Shown piece after piece: positions 33,480 through 45,247 of a DNA stretch of 64,000 nucleotides. The stretch is from Dictyophora rubrovolvata (lineage: Eukaryota; Basidiomycota; Agaricomycetes; Phallales; Phallaceae). The position numbers and the translations under genes were made by a program. Each line of letters starts with the position of its first letter. The stretch's first letter is position 1. The notes under the pieces were generated by a model. It was given only the letters and a program-made list of their open reading frames with translations, was not told the origin of the DNA and did not search any database. The stretch lies in NCBI GenBank assembly GCA_029959195.1, contig CP114118.1:310001-374000 (forward strand), written 5' to 3'.

Positions 33480-35243
33480 TGGTTTCGAATAACGAGGGGT
33501 GGCGAAGCTTCTCGAGGAAGAAGGGAAGAAAGAGCACGGCTAGGACGGGGATTCGCGGTGTTGTTATGTAAGAGATCTTTTAAGCTCTTTATATTCTCGG
33601 AGTCGGAGGTACAAATCAAAAAAAGAGTGCCCACCCGGAACTGCAGTGATGTTGTACTTCAAGGAACAGAGCTAGGTACATGTATGAATCAAAGATATAT
33701 AAAAGAGATTAAACTAAATAAAGGATTCGGCGTATCGAGGAATAAGCGCTGTACCTAGCTGTAACTAACTGCAACTAGTTCCTCGATACGCCGAATCCTT
33801 TATTAATCTCTTTTATATCTTTGATTCATACATGTAACTAATAACTGAACTTTGAATTTGATGCACAATATGTTAGTATAATTAAAAAACCACCACATAC
33901 ACTGAAAGCAACCAGATTTCAAATTAGTTGAAACTTGCGTTTGAATTCTAACTTGAATTTCGTCCTCTGAATCCGGAGTTGAGGTCAGATTTCAAGTGCC
34001 AGAACTACTTTCGCACTTTGATTCAAACATGGCGAGGTGATGATCTCATATTAGCGGATGCATAGAACGTCAATTGGCACCGGTACCGCTCTGTTTGTGC
34101 AGTTACTCATTATTGTATTATAACGCATGCCAACTTATATCAAACTGTTAAATACAACATAACATCAGATAACACGCTGACTGTTGTACGCTGAAAGTCA
34201 ACCCACGCCCCCTTCTCATTCAAAAACTATTGACAAGCAATGTACTCCTCATACATCATCAGTGATATTCGGCGGTGTGGAAGTGCTTCAGAGCCTTCCG
34301 AACCGCCTAATGTCCTCCGGATCACAAACCCAGATATATAGCCCCCAATTACATAAATTTAAGACCTGAGTGGTCAGAAACTAAGATTGATGGTACACCA
34401 CTCAAAACTCACGACACTCGGACGACGTACAGAATGATCGGTATTTACGAAGCTTTCGACAACTTCTATGCACATGTTGAATGTGTTTAAAATTTTCGTT
34501 AGGGAGACGTTAGGGTTAGATAAGGCTTTTAAAGCTGCTCCTGCGACAGTGGGTAAGGGCCGCAGAAGGTTTCAGAAGAATCGACATGCTAAGCGGACAG
34601 CTTCAAGCGGTTTATGAATCGTACCGTATAATTTTGATGACACGGATACAGCATACTTTTTTTTGTGATAAACTGTGCGTCAAATTCTTGTAGGGTTTGA
34701 CACAGCGTGTTGAATCACGTAAAGCGTATTATGTATTGCATTCCAAAGGCCTTGTGCACAACTTCAATTGTGCATAATTAGCGATGAATTTCATTAAATT
34801 CCGCCTAATATACCTACACTAGCTCCTAGTTATGAAATGACCACATATACCCAGTTTTCAAATCAAAAGGGAATTGCAAAGCAGATAACCAATCGTATCG
34901 AAAGATATAAAGAAGAGAAAGGAAAAATTGATTTCTAGAATACACCATGGCTTTGTTGAATGAATAGCGGAAAAGACAGCAAAGACGAAAGGAAAAAAAA
35001 AACAATTGCGTTGCGTGAAGGAAATATATAAACAAGAAGTCCGTCGGTTTCTGGTAAAATCGAATTCAAAATAAAGCCGGAAATAACGGCGTTTCATATC
35101 GAGCATTAAGTAAAATAATGAAACATTCTTTCACCACCAGTGATGTCTTCGTTCAAAGGAAATTAAAAAGAAAAGGGGAAAATGGGTGTGCGAAGAAACG
35201 GAAGGAATTCGAAATTGTAGTTGGTATGGATGATGTGGGTGGT
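33480..35243. other. Intergenic with one foldback repeat
   Basis: 1.76 kb between the MFS start and the 3' end of the TBC gene. Apart from the hairpin at 33677-33836 it holds AT-rich sequence and short frames without motifs. Confidence 0.5.
33677..33836. repeat. Foldback repeat with about 60-bp arms and a 40-bp loop
   Basis: 33677-33740 and 33781-33836 are reverse complements, broken only by small indels (AAACTAAATAAAGG against AATAAAGG). The arms start TACATGTATGAATCAAAGAT and end near GGATTCGGCGTATCGAGG. No target duplication was found. It may be a small MITE or an inverted duplication; if transcribed it would form a long hairpin RNA. Confidence 0.8.
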
Positions 35244-38200
35244 CTACCGGCCATGCAAATGAGGATGGACCGGTGTATGATTCGATGAGGCTATTTTACT
35301 GCGTTGTTGCTGTTTAGCCGATGCTTCCATCTTGACGCGCGATTTACGTATGTCATCATCCTTCAGCTTCATACTGTACGCCAATGCAATAAATTGGTCG
35401 GGATCAGATGGTAAAATTTCCGGTGGTGGGCGTAAAAGGTATTGTAAAGGTGGTACTTCGTTGCTCGAATTGCTCCCCATGAAATGTCGCCGCGATGATG
35501 AAAGAATCGCCAATCCAACTCTAAATAGGAATGGGATGCCTGAAAAGAAAATTAAATATTTATCGATGAAGATACCATAGACAGTTTCAGCCTACCCTCA
35601 TAGAAAAAAAGGTCCCAGACACGGTGTAAATGAGGTAATGGGAGTGATCCAGCAAACATAGACGAAAACCTGATCAACCAAAACGTCAGTTTTGTTGTCG
35701 TGAAAGAAACGCATATCGCGCACCAAACACCACACAATTCCAGTGGGCGGACATTAAGCTCAGCGAACAGACGCGTGGCTAACACGCTATCCATGGCTTC
35801 TACGGCTTTTACAAATAACGTGGTATCCACATTCATAAAAGAAGAAGTTGGCATGAAGTATGGACGTAAGTATACGTCCATCATAGCCAAGAATGTCCAA
35901 AATGCATCCTCCTCTGGTGATTGAAGTAATAGATGACCAGCGATGATCGTCAGACCTGCAGCAACAATTACTACGTATACTCTTCTCAAACACACAAGCA
36001 CATACCTCGATGATACTTCAAATCCGGAACCATCGCGATAAACGCAAACAAAACCGATACCAAGCTTCCCTTCGGATCAGACAGTTGGGGATTATCAGGG
36101 TATAACCTAAAAAAAAAAACAATGTCAAGTCACAGTCTTCAATCCACATTCATTACAAGGACATACTCTCGAACATCTCTCTCAATCTCACCCGCAAATG
36201 GCGGACGACGCTTGCTCAGCCGACCATAAACATTCGCGATCTTCTTCGACCCACTATTGATAACATGCGCCCAGACGAGGTACCGCACACTCGAAGGCAC
36301 GCCTTCCAACAACAGTTTTTTAACCTTCTTATTCTTCCTCGCCTGTGCAGGATCAGTAGAATTAATAAGGGATATCCACTTTAGCTCCCGATCTCGATGA
36401 GCTTGTACAACGAGATTGGGATCGTGTCCTTTATTCCTCTTTGTCGCGGAATCCAAAGATGCTGAAGAAGTCATACCTCCAGCACGATCACTTGAAGGTG
36501 TAGATGGACCCAAATGTCTCTCGCCGTTTGAATCAGACCGCATATCCGTCACGAGAGAAAGAGCGTCTTTAGAGCTAGCGCTTTCATCGGCGTAGTGGAA
36601 CTCTGAAGAAGCAAGAGTCGGCATAGGCTTAACCAGCTCGAATTCGGTGTCTTTGATCTGAACCGTATCTTCTTCCACACCCGCATTAGGAGTCATAGGC
36701 GAGCTATTACTTTCATGACGTGATTTACTAGACCGAAGAGTGGGTATAGAGATTTTCGGTCGAAGAGAAATGTGACGATTCAATGAAGAAACGGGACTAT
36801 GGTTGGTTAACGAGAGAGGCGACATAGCATCGGAACCAGAACCGGTCCGCTCGCTCTCATTCGAATGTCTCAGAATCGGCGGCCTGAGAGATGACGCAGG
36901 TCCCGGAGAGCTAGAATCTTCTTCGGAAAGATGTCCAGAGGCTCTTTGGTGGCGTTGAACGTTACTATCCCCCCTTTGAATAGGGAAACTGATTGAAGAA
37001 GGAGATACTGCGACGGGAGATTGAGGACCTCGGGTTCCTCCTAAAGGCGACTGCCGTTGGGTGCTGTTGCTAGTGTTGTTATTACGCTTAGACTGCGGTT
37101 CCTGAACATCAGATGGAGGTGATGATGATGACGATGATGGTGGCAATTTGTTTCCAAAAGGATGAATTCGTGACAACGGATTCGAAGACAGCTGTAACGG
37201 TGTTGGCGAGTTTGGTGCCGACTGGACGACGACACTGGTAGTAGGAGGTAGTGAAAGAGGGGACGGCCCATGGGTCGGTCGAGGTTTACCCCGAATGGTA
37301 CCAAATATCGATGGTGAATTGGAGCGATACATGCCGTCTATAGCGTTACCAGTTACAACATTAACCTCATCCTGACTAGTAAACAAAGTTTAGTAACTTC
37401 GTAGACCAAAAAAAGAAGAAAAAGAAAAAGTGAAAGAGGAAAGGAGGTGGGGAAAAGCCTCTTTTTAAAACGAGACATACCTGCGAGGTTTATCTAGCGA
37501 TCGGGCAACTCTATCCGTAATTTCAGAAGTGAAGTCCGAAAAGGATCTCGAACGAGGCCTCGGTTGTCCAACCTTAGGGAAAAAATTAGCACGAGGTAAA
37601 GGTTGTGAAGCAGCATTGGAAGCGTCTCGCTCTTCCGGCCGGGTAGAACCAGAACCAAATTGTGATTGTGCTGAATTAGATCGCGTGGCAACGCCTTGTT
37701 GGTTATGTACAGGCTGCTGATTCTGCTGCCCGGGTCCATGAAATACTTGTTGCGAAGATAATGGTAACAATGCAGGCGATGTGGTAATTGAAACCTGATT
37801 AGGCAGAACGCCGCCAGCGGTATTTGTATTTTGAGGGGTCAAAGATCGTTGATCTTGTACTACCGGAACACCATAAGGACCGTATTGGGTAGCAGGATGA
37901 GGGCGAGGTAAAGCAGGCATGAGAGAAGGAGGTTGCATCCCTGGTAAAATGAATGAAATGAGCACAGGTCCCGTCGAGCTAGCGAGATCCGTTAGCGTAT
38001 GGCCCTGAATAGTCGGAGCGCGTTGTTGGATAGCCATGTGCATAATCGAGGGAATAGAATCTATCCCGTGTCTATAAGGTTGTTGGAATTGTGGTGGCAA
38101 TTGACCACCTTGCTGGAATTGTTGCATGTGTGCTGGCGGTAAACCCGGAGGCAAGGTACTTTTGAAAGGTATAGCCGGTGGCGCAATGGGACTATGAGCG

Positions 38201-40996
38201 GAGGATGTTGGAGAGGAAGCAGTCGCAGGGATCAATGAAGTCGGAATACCCGAGGAAGTAAGAGGTTTGGAAGTATGAAATGAACCCGAAGTCTGAAACG
38301 TCATAGCGGAAGGTGAAGGAGGGAAACCAGGCTGAAGGGGCGAGGGTGGGGCGGAACTCGAATGACTATTAGGTGTATCAATGCGAAGATGGCTTTCCGC
38401 ATTGGGAGATGGTGGTTGAGGTTGTTGTGCCAAGTCAACAGACGTCTGGCTCCGTTCACCAGATGTATTTGCACCGTCCCGATGAGCTGTCACATCGATA
38501 CGAAATGTAGGTGGTGTAACACGTGTCAGATTCTCGGAAGTAGGACTTCTCGATTGCCTTTTGCTTTCGATCTTCTCACGAGGAGAGGAGGAAGCAGACT
38601 CTGCATCTTCCGATTTCGACTTCGACCTCGAGAGGCTTGCTCTAACACCAGCAAGCTGTGGTGTGAGATTGGTCCTAGTTAAAGTATCCCTGCGACCGTC
38701 CCTTTCATCATCACCGCTTTCACCTTCTGAATACTTCGATTCCATACTATTACGGAATGCTCGAGTTAACGGCGATATCACACTTTGCGTATTGGCTGCA
38801 GACCCTGCTATTGACAAGACCTGGACAGGAGACGGCGTACGTGTTTTCTTCTCCTTCTCGGCATTAGGTGACGATGAAACCACTACTAAAGAAGCTGGAA
38901 TATCCTTGGCAGACGGAAGCACGGGAGACGCAGCTCTCTGACTCCCGCTCGCGGACGCGGAGGCAGACGCCCCTCTATCTGATAAATATTTACTAAATAG
39001 CGAATCCTCGTCCGCCTCGGTACTCAATAACGCTTTTTTCCAGGATTCTTCGTCCGGCATAGGCGGTCGCTCGCTTGCCTTGGACGACCATCCGCTCTTC
39101 GTGCTCGCCCGACTAGCCCGTTTCGAGTTAGATTGCGCAGGAGACGACGAATATGTGGAATACCGCGAGTAACGGTAGTCGTCATATATATCTGCATCAG
39201 ACTCCCAATTCTCGTCTTCGGTGCGTACAATGGAAGAAGCTCTACTTCGGCGTATGTCATCCTGCGTAGTAGTTGGGGGTCGAGGAAAGACATATTTATC
39301 CAAAACCATTCCGGACTTAAGGGACCCGTTCGGCGAGTGAGGAACAGCTAGCGACGTAGACTGTGTTGCGGTGGTATTAGCGACACTGTCTTCCTCCTCA
39401 GCTATGTCTTCATCGCTGGAACTACTATCGTCGGCATTCAAAATCCTGATTAACGTCTGTTGCATGGTGGTACCCTGAGTTAACATACCCGTAGCATCGG
39501 TGGATACGGCATTTGAGAAACTTTCTTCTTCTTCTTGATCGTCTTCTGAATCGGTATCCTCTTTCAGCAATTGCAAACCGATCTCATATCCAGGATCCGA
39601 AAGGTTATCCGGACTAGTGGTCAAGGCTTTGGGAGCAGCAATATCATAATCACTATCCTCCACCAAAACTGAACTACCGATCTGGAACTGGGACTGCCTT
39701 TTGGTTGGTGAGGATAAATCGCGTTTATGAATTTCGGCACTGGGTTCCGAGTATACGCTGGCAAGACTTGTTTCAAGAGCGTCGATCATTAGCATCGGAT
39801 CCTGAGAAAGAGGCTCATCATGTTCCTGGCGTTTCATTTGATCAAAATCATCATTGTTAGACCATACATTAGATGCCTGTTGGGCATATGAACTACTTGC
39901 GGCGCGGTTGATGGTCTCCCAAGGTTCTGTTTGGGGAATAAGTTTTTCCGATGTAGCCCTGTTCCGGGAGATGAAAAGTGGAGAAACGCTTTTCTTTAAA
40001 GCAGTCTGAGGAAATGAAGATATTGTAGAGGGTGGAGAGGAAGGATGAAATGAAGATGGAAAGGATGGTCCATCCGAGCCTGAAAGCGACAATGGTGGTG
40101 GTTGAGAGCCTGGCGAGTTCAGAATAGGGGATAAAGCCGCTACACGATCCGTGAAAGTTTCTTCAGAACCTGTAGCTGGATAAGATTCTGCTCGTGAAGA
40201 TGTGCGACTCGGAGCATGAGAAGAATACGCGGAATGGGACGATGTAACGCTGACGGTCCGACCGTGAAGTACGTGTGGCGGGATTGCGGTAAGAGGGGAG
40301 GTTGTATCATGAGCAATGGGTTGCGATGGTTTCCGATTATGGGATTGGTTACTATAATGAGATACAGATGAGGAGGAAGAAGGAATGCGATTGTGGTCTG
40401 TGGCGTGAGGATGGGCAATGGTGAAGGGGGTTGAATGGTTGGAAAAGGGTGCACCATTTCGGGAATCTGATCTGACGGTTGGAGATAGGGAAAAGCCCAA
40501 AGGCGAGGGAGATGAAACTTGTCTTGAAACACTAATGGTGGGGCTCTGGGCATCACTTTGTGGGGAACGAGATGACAGGGAGACTGGACGAGAAGACGAT
40601 GAAGCAGCGGCTCCAGACTGACGTTTTGCAAGGACGGGTCTTTTTAATTTGCCATGGAACTGAACGGCAGATGCATTGAAGCGACCAACAACACCTTCGC
40701 AGAATCCCTTGAAATGGTTGTCAGAAACCTTGAACAACTGTAATAGTAGTCAACGTACGAGAAATTCACTTTCTTCAGGTAACTGCAATAGTACAATAAT
40801 CTCGTCGTCCTAAAACAAAGACAGGGCGATTTCAGCCATTCATTCACGAGAAAGATGTGACACAAATGGGTCAACTCGCCTTCAAAAACATAAGATCCTC
40901 CAGACGCTCAGCGACACAGTCTTGAAGGGCTGTACATTTTCCAATGCCACCTTTTGCAGCAAATCTTGTCCAGCGAGCCAAGTCTGTCGCATCCAT
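35244..40996 (-). CDS. Large SH3-TBC domain protein (probable Rab GTPase-activating protein)
   Basis: The start at 40996 gives exon 1 (40996-40880, MDATDLARWTRFAAKGGIGK), exon 2 (40809-40759) and exon 3 (40707-37481). Joined, they read LEDLMFLKDDEIIVLLQLPE and then EFLGFCEGVVGRF, which looks like an SH3 fold. About 1400 residues of Ser/Pro-rich low-complexity sequence follow. The TBC domain begins near KKLLLEGVPSSVRYLVWAHV (exon 4, 37375-36167) and continues with LTIIAGHLLLQSPEEDAFWT, LPLPHLHRVWDLFFYEG and GLAILSSSRRHFM, ending VHPHLHGR. TBC domains stimulate GTP hydrolysis by Rabs in vesicle traffic. The usual IxxDxxR arginine finger box could not be located with confidence. Intron 1 (40879-40810) uses a GC donor. 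Total length is about 1800 residues; the splice near 35740-35660 is uncertain. Confidence 0.82.
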
Positions 40997-42652
40997 ACGC
41001 AACCAACCCTTTTCTTTGACCTGATCGAACTAAAGCAGGCGCGGCTGCGACCCGAAAGGAAGCCCCGAAAGAGAGGAAAGGGGAGGGATTTAGTTTGTCA
41101 ATAGGGTGGCGGTGTTATGGCCGTGAAAGAGAGGAAATAAAGAGTGAAACCGGAAAGATAAAACAGTAAACAGTAACAGCGTAGGAAAGGAAAAGGGAAC
41201 GAAACTGGGCCAAAAAATAAAATCAATTGAGCGTCTATCGCTTCTCGGGCTGGAGTCGGCACCAACCAGCACCCACAAACGACTGGCGTCGTGGTTTGCC
41301 CAAGTGAGAATCAAAGCTTGTCGAGCCAACACCTGGCAAATTAACCAGTCTAATGGCTTTTGTGCAAAGGAATTGTTTTTTTCTGAAATAAGGCAAGTCC
41401 GTAGTCTTCGGGCGTGCCACACTGCTCCGCTTTTGCCCTAAGACCAGGTTATTTTTTTATTTTTTTTTTGCAGTGGAATTCATATGCCTGGCTACGACGT
41501 GAAATTTGAAATGCAGACGTGCTAATGTGGAATGGAATTCCGTTTCATATTTTTTTCTTTTATATTGTCTGTCTTCTTTTTGACATGATCTTGACAGCTT
41601 CTTCGGCCTTCCTCCGACATCAAGACCCTTCCAGAAGCGGGTCTCTACTTAATCTAGTAGATGTCAGCTCCAACAAGTGAGGTGATACTAACAAAAATCA
41701 AGTTTGTTATACAGGTAAACATTTCATATTGTCTTCAGCAACGGGATAACAGACTACCCGGACGCATGCCTCCAAAAATCTCAACAGAGATTTGTTCCCA
41801 TCGTGTGATGGCTCAGATTCATCGTCCGCCAACGTACCTATGCACTGTGCATCTAAGGAGGCAGTTGATCCATCATTTACGGCTTACAATTGCCCAACTT
41901 GCCCAATTCTCCCCCCATATCATGGATCGCGAGAGACCCATCAATAAGTCAACAAAAACGGACAGTGAGATCACATCCGCGATCATCGTTTTCGTCGCAA
42001 AAAGTATATATTTCTAGATTTACGACCCCTCTTTAGATCGTTCCTGACGGAAAAACGTGTGTTTCGCGTTTTTTTGATTGCCTACTGTTATCCATTTCAC
42101 ATGTCGGATATGAAGATGCCTAGATCTACCACCTCATAGGCCGGTATACTTAGCCACGCGCATACCGTGTGTTATACGTACATATGAAAGGGAATTAATT
42201 GTTTTCGCAGATCCCACGAAATGATACCGTCATTGATCGTGCTGGGTGCATTTAATTAAGCTAGACCAGGTGGAGCCCGTCACGGGAAGCAATATATGCA
42301 CATCCACGTTTTAATAGATAATCGGACTAAACGAGAGATTGTTCCCTTATATGCTGAAACCCTCGAGACGAAGGTGCTTGAGGTCATGTGTGGTAATCTA
42401 ATATGTGTTACTATCTTTTGATACGGTTTATGATTGCCCTAAAAATATAACCAAGCGCATCAAATCAGATCCAGGAATATTTGATGAGAAGTTCTTTGTT
42501 TATTATATCAAGATTTTGTACATGTAGTGCGAATGATACAGAAAAAAATAGATGTGAGAATTGAAAAATGCCTACAAATTATAACGCCAATTGCCATTCA
42601 AGCCCGTCGTTGTTTGAAGTTGAACAACCATTAAAGAAACCACATTTAGCCT
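40997..42652. other. Intergenic, no gene recognised
   Basis: Promoter side of the TBC gene and 3' side of the next minus-strand gene. T-rich runs near 41451-41475. No repeats or RNA genes recognised. Confidence 0.5.
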
Positions 42653-43570
42653 TTAGGCTCGAACATAAGTATTGAACACATTCGCTAACTCCCAATCGGA
42701 AGGTTCCTGCGATCTTTGATAATTCGTCCGAACCACTTCATTATGGCGATTCCAAAATAGTCCTTCTGCTTGCTCTCCTAACCACCTGATTTCGCGGTCT
42801 CTGTCTCGCGTCGTCCCAAGTAGCCAATGTTCCTTTTTGAAAGGGGCTGTTGGATAACCCGGCTTACGCTTCACGGTCGCGTGAAAGAAAGAAAGATAAT
42901 GCTTGATTTGTTCCGGAGTGGCGTATTCACGTGGCAAGCGTCCCTCCTTTATTGCTTCGGCAAGAACATGAACAAGAGCGGCGCAGAAATCAAGCTTTAT
43001 CTTGTCAATAGGAACGCCTGCTTCAAAAGCTCGTAATCCGGTGTAGATAGCTCCTTGTGGAACATATCCCAATCCTTTTTCCCAGTACTGAAGGATATTT
43101 TCTACCTGTCTTTCATCCAACGCCAGCGGGATATAAAACCCTCCCTCTTGAAAACGGGGCGCTGTCGATCCATATAGTGAAAGTTGCTCATGGAGCTTAA
43201 TTTGCTGATGATTCGCCCGCTGATATTCATCAACATACGCATCGGAGGACAAATGTTCTTCCTCGTGCGCTCTCGAAGAAACAACAGGATTCTCCGCATA
43301 AAAGTTTAAATTGGGGAGAAAGGGGGAAACACTCCGCGAGGTGGTGGGCGAGAAAACAAGCGAGGGGGGCGAGTCCGACGGCGATGGCGCCTTTGAAATT
43401 GAATGAGAGGATTGAGACGACCTGCCTGAGTGTGATCTCAAACTTTGTGAATTCGCATTACGATAATCCGGTATCGTTGATGACTTGTTGTTTTTAGAGG
43501 AATAGTACTTCATCAGCAGAGCTTCCCGCGCATCCGCTGGTTCTTCATTTCTGATCGTATGGAAATGCAT
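42653..43570 (-). CDS. Single-exon protein of unknown function (305 residues)
   Basis: An uninterrupted frame from ATG 43570 to a TAG at 42653. Residues 1-100 are Ser-rich and probably disordered. The rest is a compact-looking domain (about 130-305) with AAL, Leu and charged residues, containing GGFYIPLALDERQVENILQY, YWEKGLGYVPQG and RDREIRWLGEQAEGLFWNRH. No signal peptide or membrane span is seen. I do not recognise the family. The lack of introns is unlike most neighbours, but codon content looks ordinary and the C-terminal domain looks constrained. Confidence 0.75.
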   Translation of the reverse strand: MHFHTIRNEEPADAREALLMKYYSSKNNKSSTIPDYRNANSQSLRSHSGRSSQSSHSISKAPSPSDSPPSLVFSPTTSRSVSPFLPNLNFYAENPVVSSRAHEEEHLSSDAYVDEYQRANHQQIKLHEQLSLYGSTAPRFQEGGFYIPLALDERQVENILQYWEKGLGYVPQGAIYTGLRAFEAGVPIDKIKLDFCAALVHVLAEAIKEGRLPREYATPEQIKHYLSFFHATVKRKPGYPTAPFKKEHWLLGTTRDRDREIRWLGEQAEGLFWNRHNEVVRTNYQRSQEPSDWELANVFNTYVRA

Positions 43571-44634
43571 CGCCGACGGTCGAATGAAGTGATGAAGGAC
43601 GTAGTAGAAAGAAAGAAAAAAGGTTTAGGGATAAAATGAATGAAGTGTGAGTTGTAGTTAAGGCGTTGAAGGAAGAAAATGGCTGATTTTATAGCGTTTT
43701 GAAAGACGCTACGACTTCGATGGACCCGACGTTGCTTTGTCCGACTTGCAGGACAAAAGATCGTAGACGACATATAAAGGACTGTGACGACAGGACGGTT
43801 TGAAGGCAATAGACTTTGAAAGCGGGATTCTATGTCTCGATGACAAGATTACCATGTACGTTGGACTCGTTTGTCTCTCATGTAATAAAGAAACCTTTTT
43901 AAAGTGCTTTTCAGCAGCCTTTGTTATGGGTGCGAGCGCCAGACCTCATCATGACCCTGCAATCTTGATTTATTACCTACTCGGGTCCAACGCGCTTTAA
44001 GGAAGTAGATGAGAATCTGTGGACATGAAAAATTCCTCTGCACTAACCGAAAAGACACATTACGACGAGGCTTAGTACTAAGTAGGAAGTTATGAAGAAG
44101 TTGAAGCGCCAAAATTCTAGACTCAGGGCCGGGTCCAAACACGAAGCGCGATTGTGTACCCAGTTGTACATGTAATCTGTAAATTCCCGTATTCATAAAA
44201 CTCAACAATAGAGGTAATTCATTGCCAATAAAAGATGATACTCATTTCGTTGGGGATGCATCAGACATAAATGGCTTTTAAATTAATAGTGAGATGTTGG
44301 TCTTCGCTCGGCAATTACAGTGGAAGGCGAATTTTCAATAATTGAGACAAAGTTTAATGGTCTGTTATAAACAATCATCACTGAAAGCAAAGATGCAATG
44401 TTCAAGCGATGAAACAGGATGGAGGGATTTAATCATACAAGGCGATATATACTTTTAACGTAGATGCGAGGAGTGGTGAGTTAAAGAGTTGGCGAGCAAA
44501 AAACGGGTCCATCAAATGGGAAGTCCAAACGTCTCGTTATCAATTTTGTGCTCTGGAATAAAAGGTCAGTTATGAAGCATCGCACAAGCCCGAGAACACA
44601 CGCACGCATAGGCAACGGAGCAATTAAACAATGA
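43571..44634. other. Intergenic, no gene recognised
   Basis: About 1 kb with short frames only. It holds the promoter of the gene at 42653-43570 and the 3' UTR of the small membrane protein gene. Confidence 0.5.
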
Positions 44635-44934
44635 CTAGATATCAGCAACCATTGATTCCCCAAATGTTCTCATTATGGCAATTCCACCAAAAAACAACAG
44701 TGAACTAGTCAGGATATTCAAATTTCCGGGTAACTTGTCGATAGAGAACACCTGAGATATGAGCATTAAGGAAAATACGCTTTCCGGACTCAATGGAGTT
44801 TTAAGGCGTACCTGTTCCCGCAGGAAGCGTTGGAATCGCGATTCGTTAGGATCAACAGCCTGTCGACCTGGAGTTCCATATGAAGGTGGCAGATAAGAAG
44901 GTCCCGAATTTGGTGGGGCTGAGCGGCGTGCCAT
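44635..44934 (-). CDS. Small single-span membrane protein (79 residues), unrecognised
   Basis: Two exons (44934-44812 and 44751-44635) join at GT-AG sites to encode 79 residues. The start MARRSAPPNSGPSYLPPSYG is Pro-rich and basic; FQRFLREQVFSIDKLPGNLN precedes one hydrophobic segment (ILTSSLLFFGGIAIMRTF), and the protein ends GESMVADI. The shape suggests a tail-anchored organelle membrane subunit, for example of a mitochondrial or ER complex, but no family is recognised. An alternative start at 44943 adds three residues. Confidence 0.65.
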   Translation of the reverse strand: MARRSAPPNSGPSYLPPSYGTPGRQAVDPNESRFQRFLREQVRLKTPLSPESVFSLMLISQVFSIDKLPGNLNILTSSLLFFGGIAIMRTFGESMVADI

Positions 44935-45247
44935 AGGGAGCACTTGAGGTCGAAGGAGGCAAGGGGAATAAAATTTAGAGGCGCTTGTTCCGTGACTTGC
45001 GCGTCACGATTGCGTTCCTGCCGACGGCATCGGTGGCTGCCGTGATTGCGAATCCGACGACGGTTGGCGGCGCGGGGCTTACGAGTTACGACGAGCAATT
45101 AGCTGACGCGTTTTGAAGGCAGCATGCGAGGTACTGATCTGATTCAGGTTTTAGTTATTTAACGGGTTGCGAGGGGCTTGTACATGTAAAGTATAAATTC
45201 CTGCTTTGAGTTCTCTTTCAACACATCTGCTCGACATCTTAGCTGCA
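44935..45247. promoter_or_regulatory. Shared divergent promoter
   Basis: The small membrane protein gene (-) and FAD monooxygenase gene (+) start 313 bp apart and diverge. The gap includes AAGTATAAATTC at about 45188-45199, about 55 bp upstream of the monooxygenase ATG, a plausible TATA element. Confidence 0.5.
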
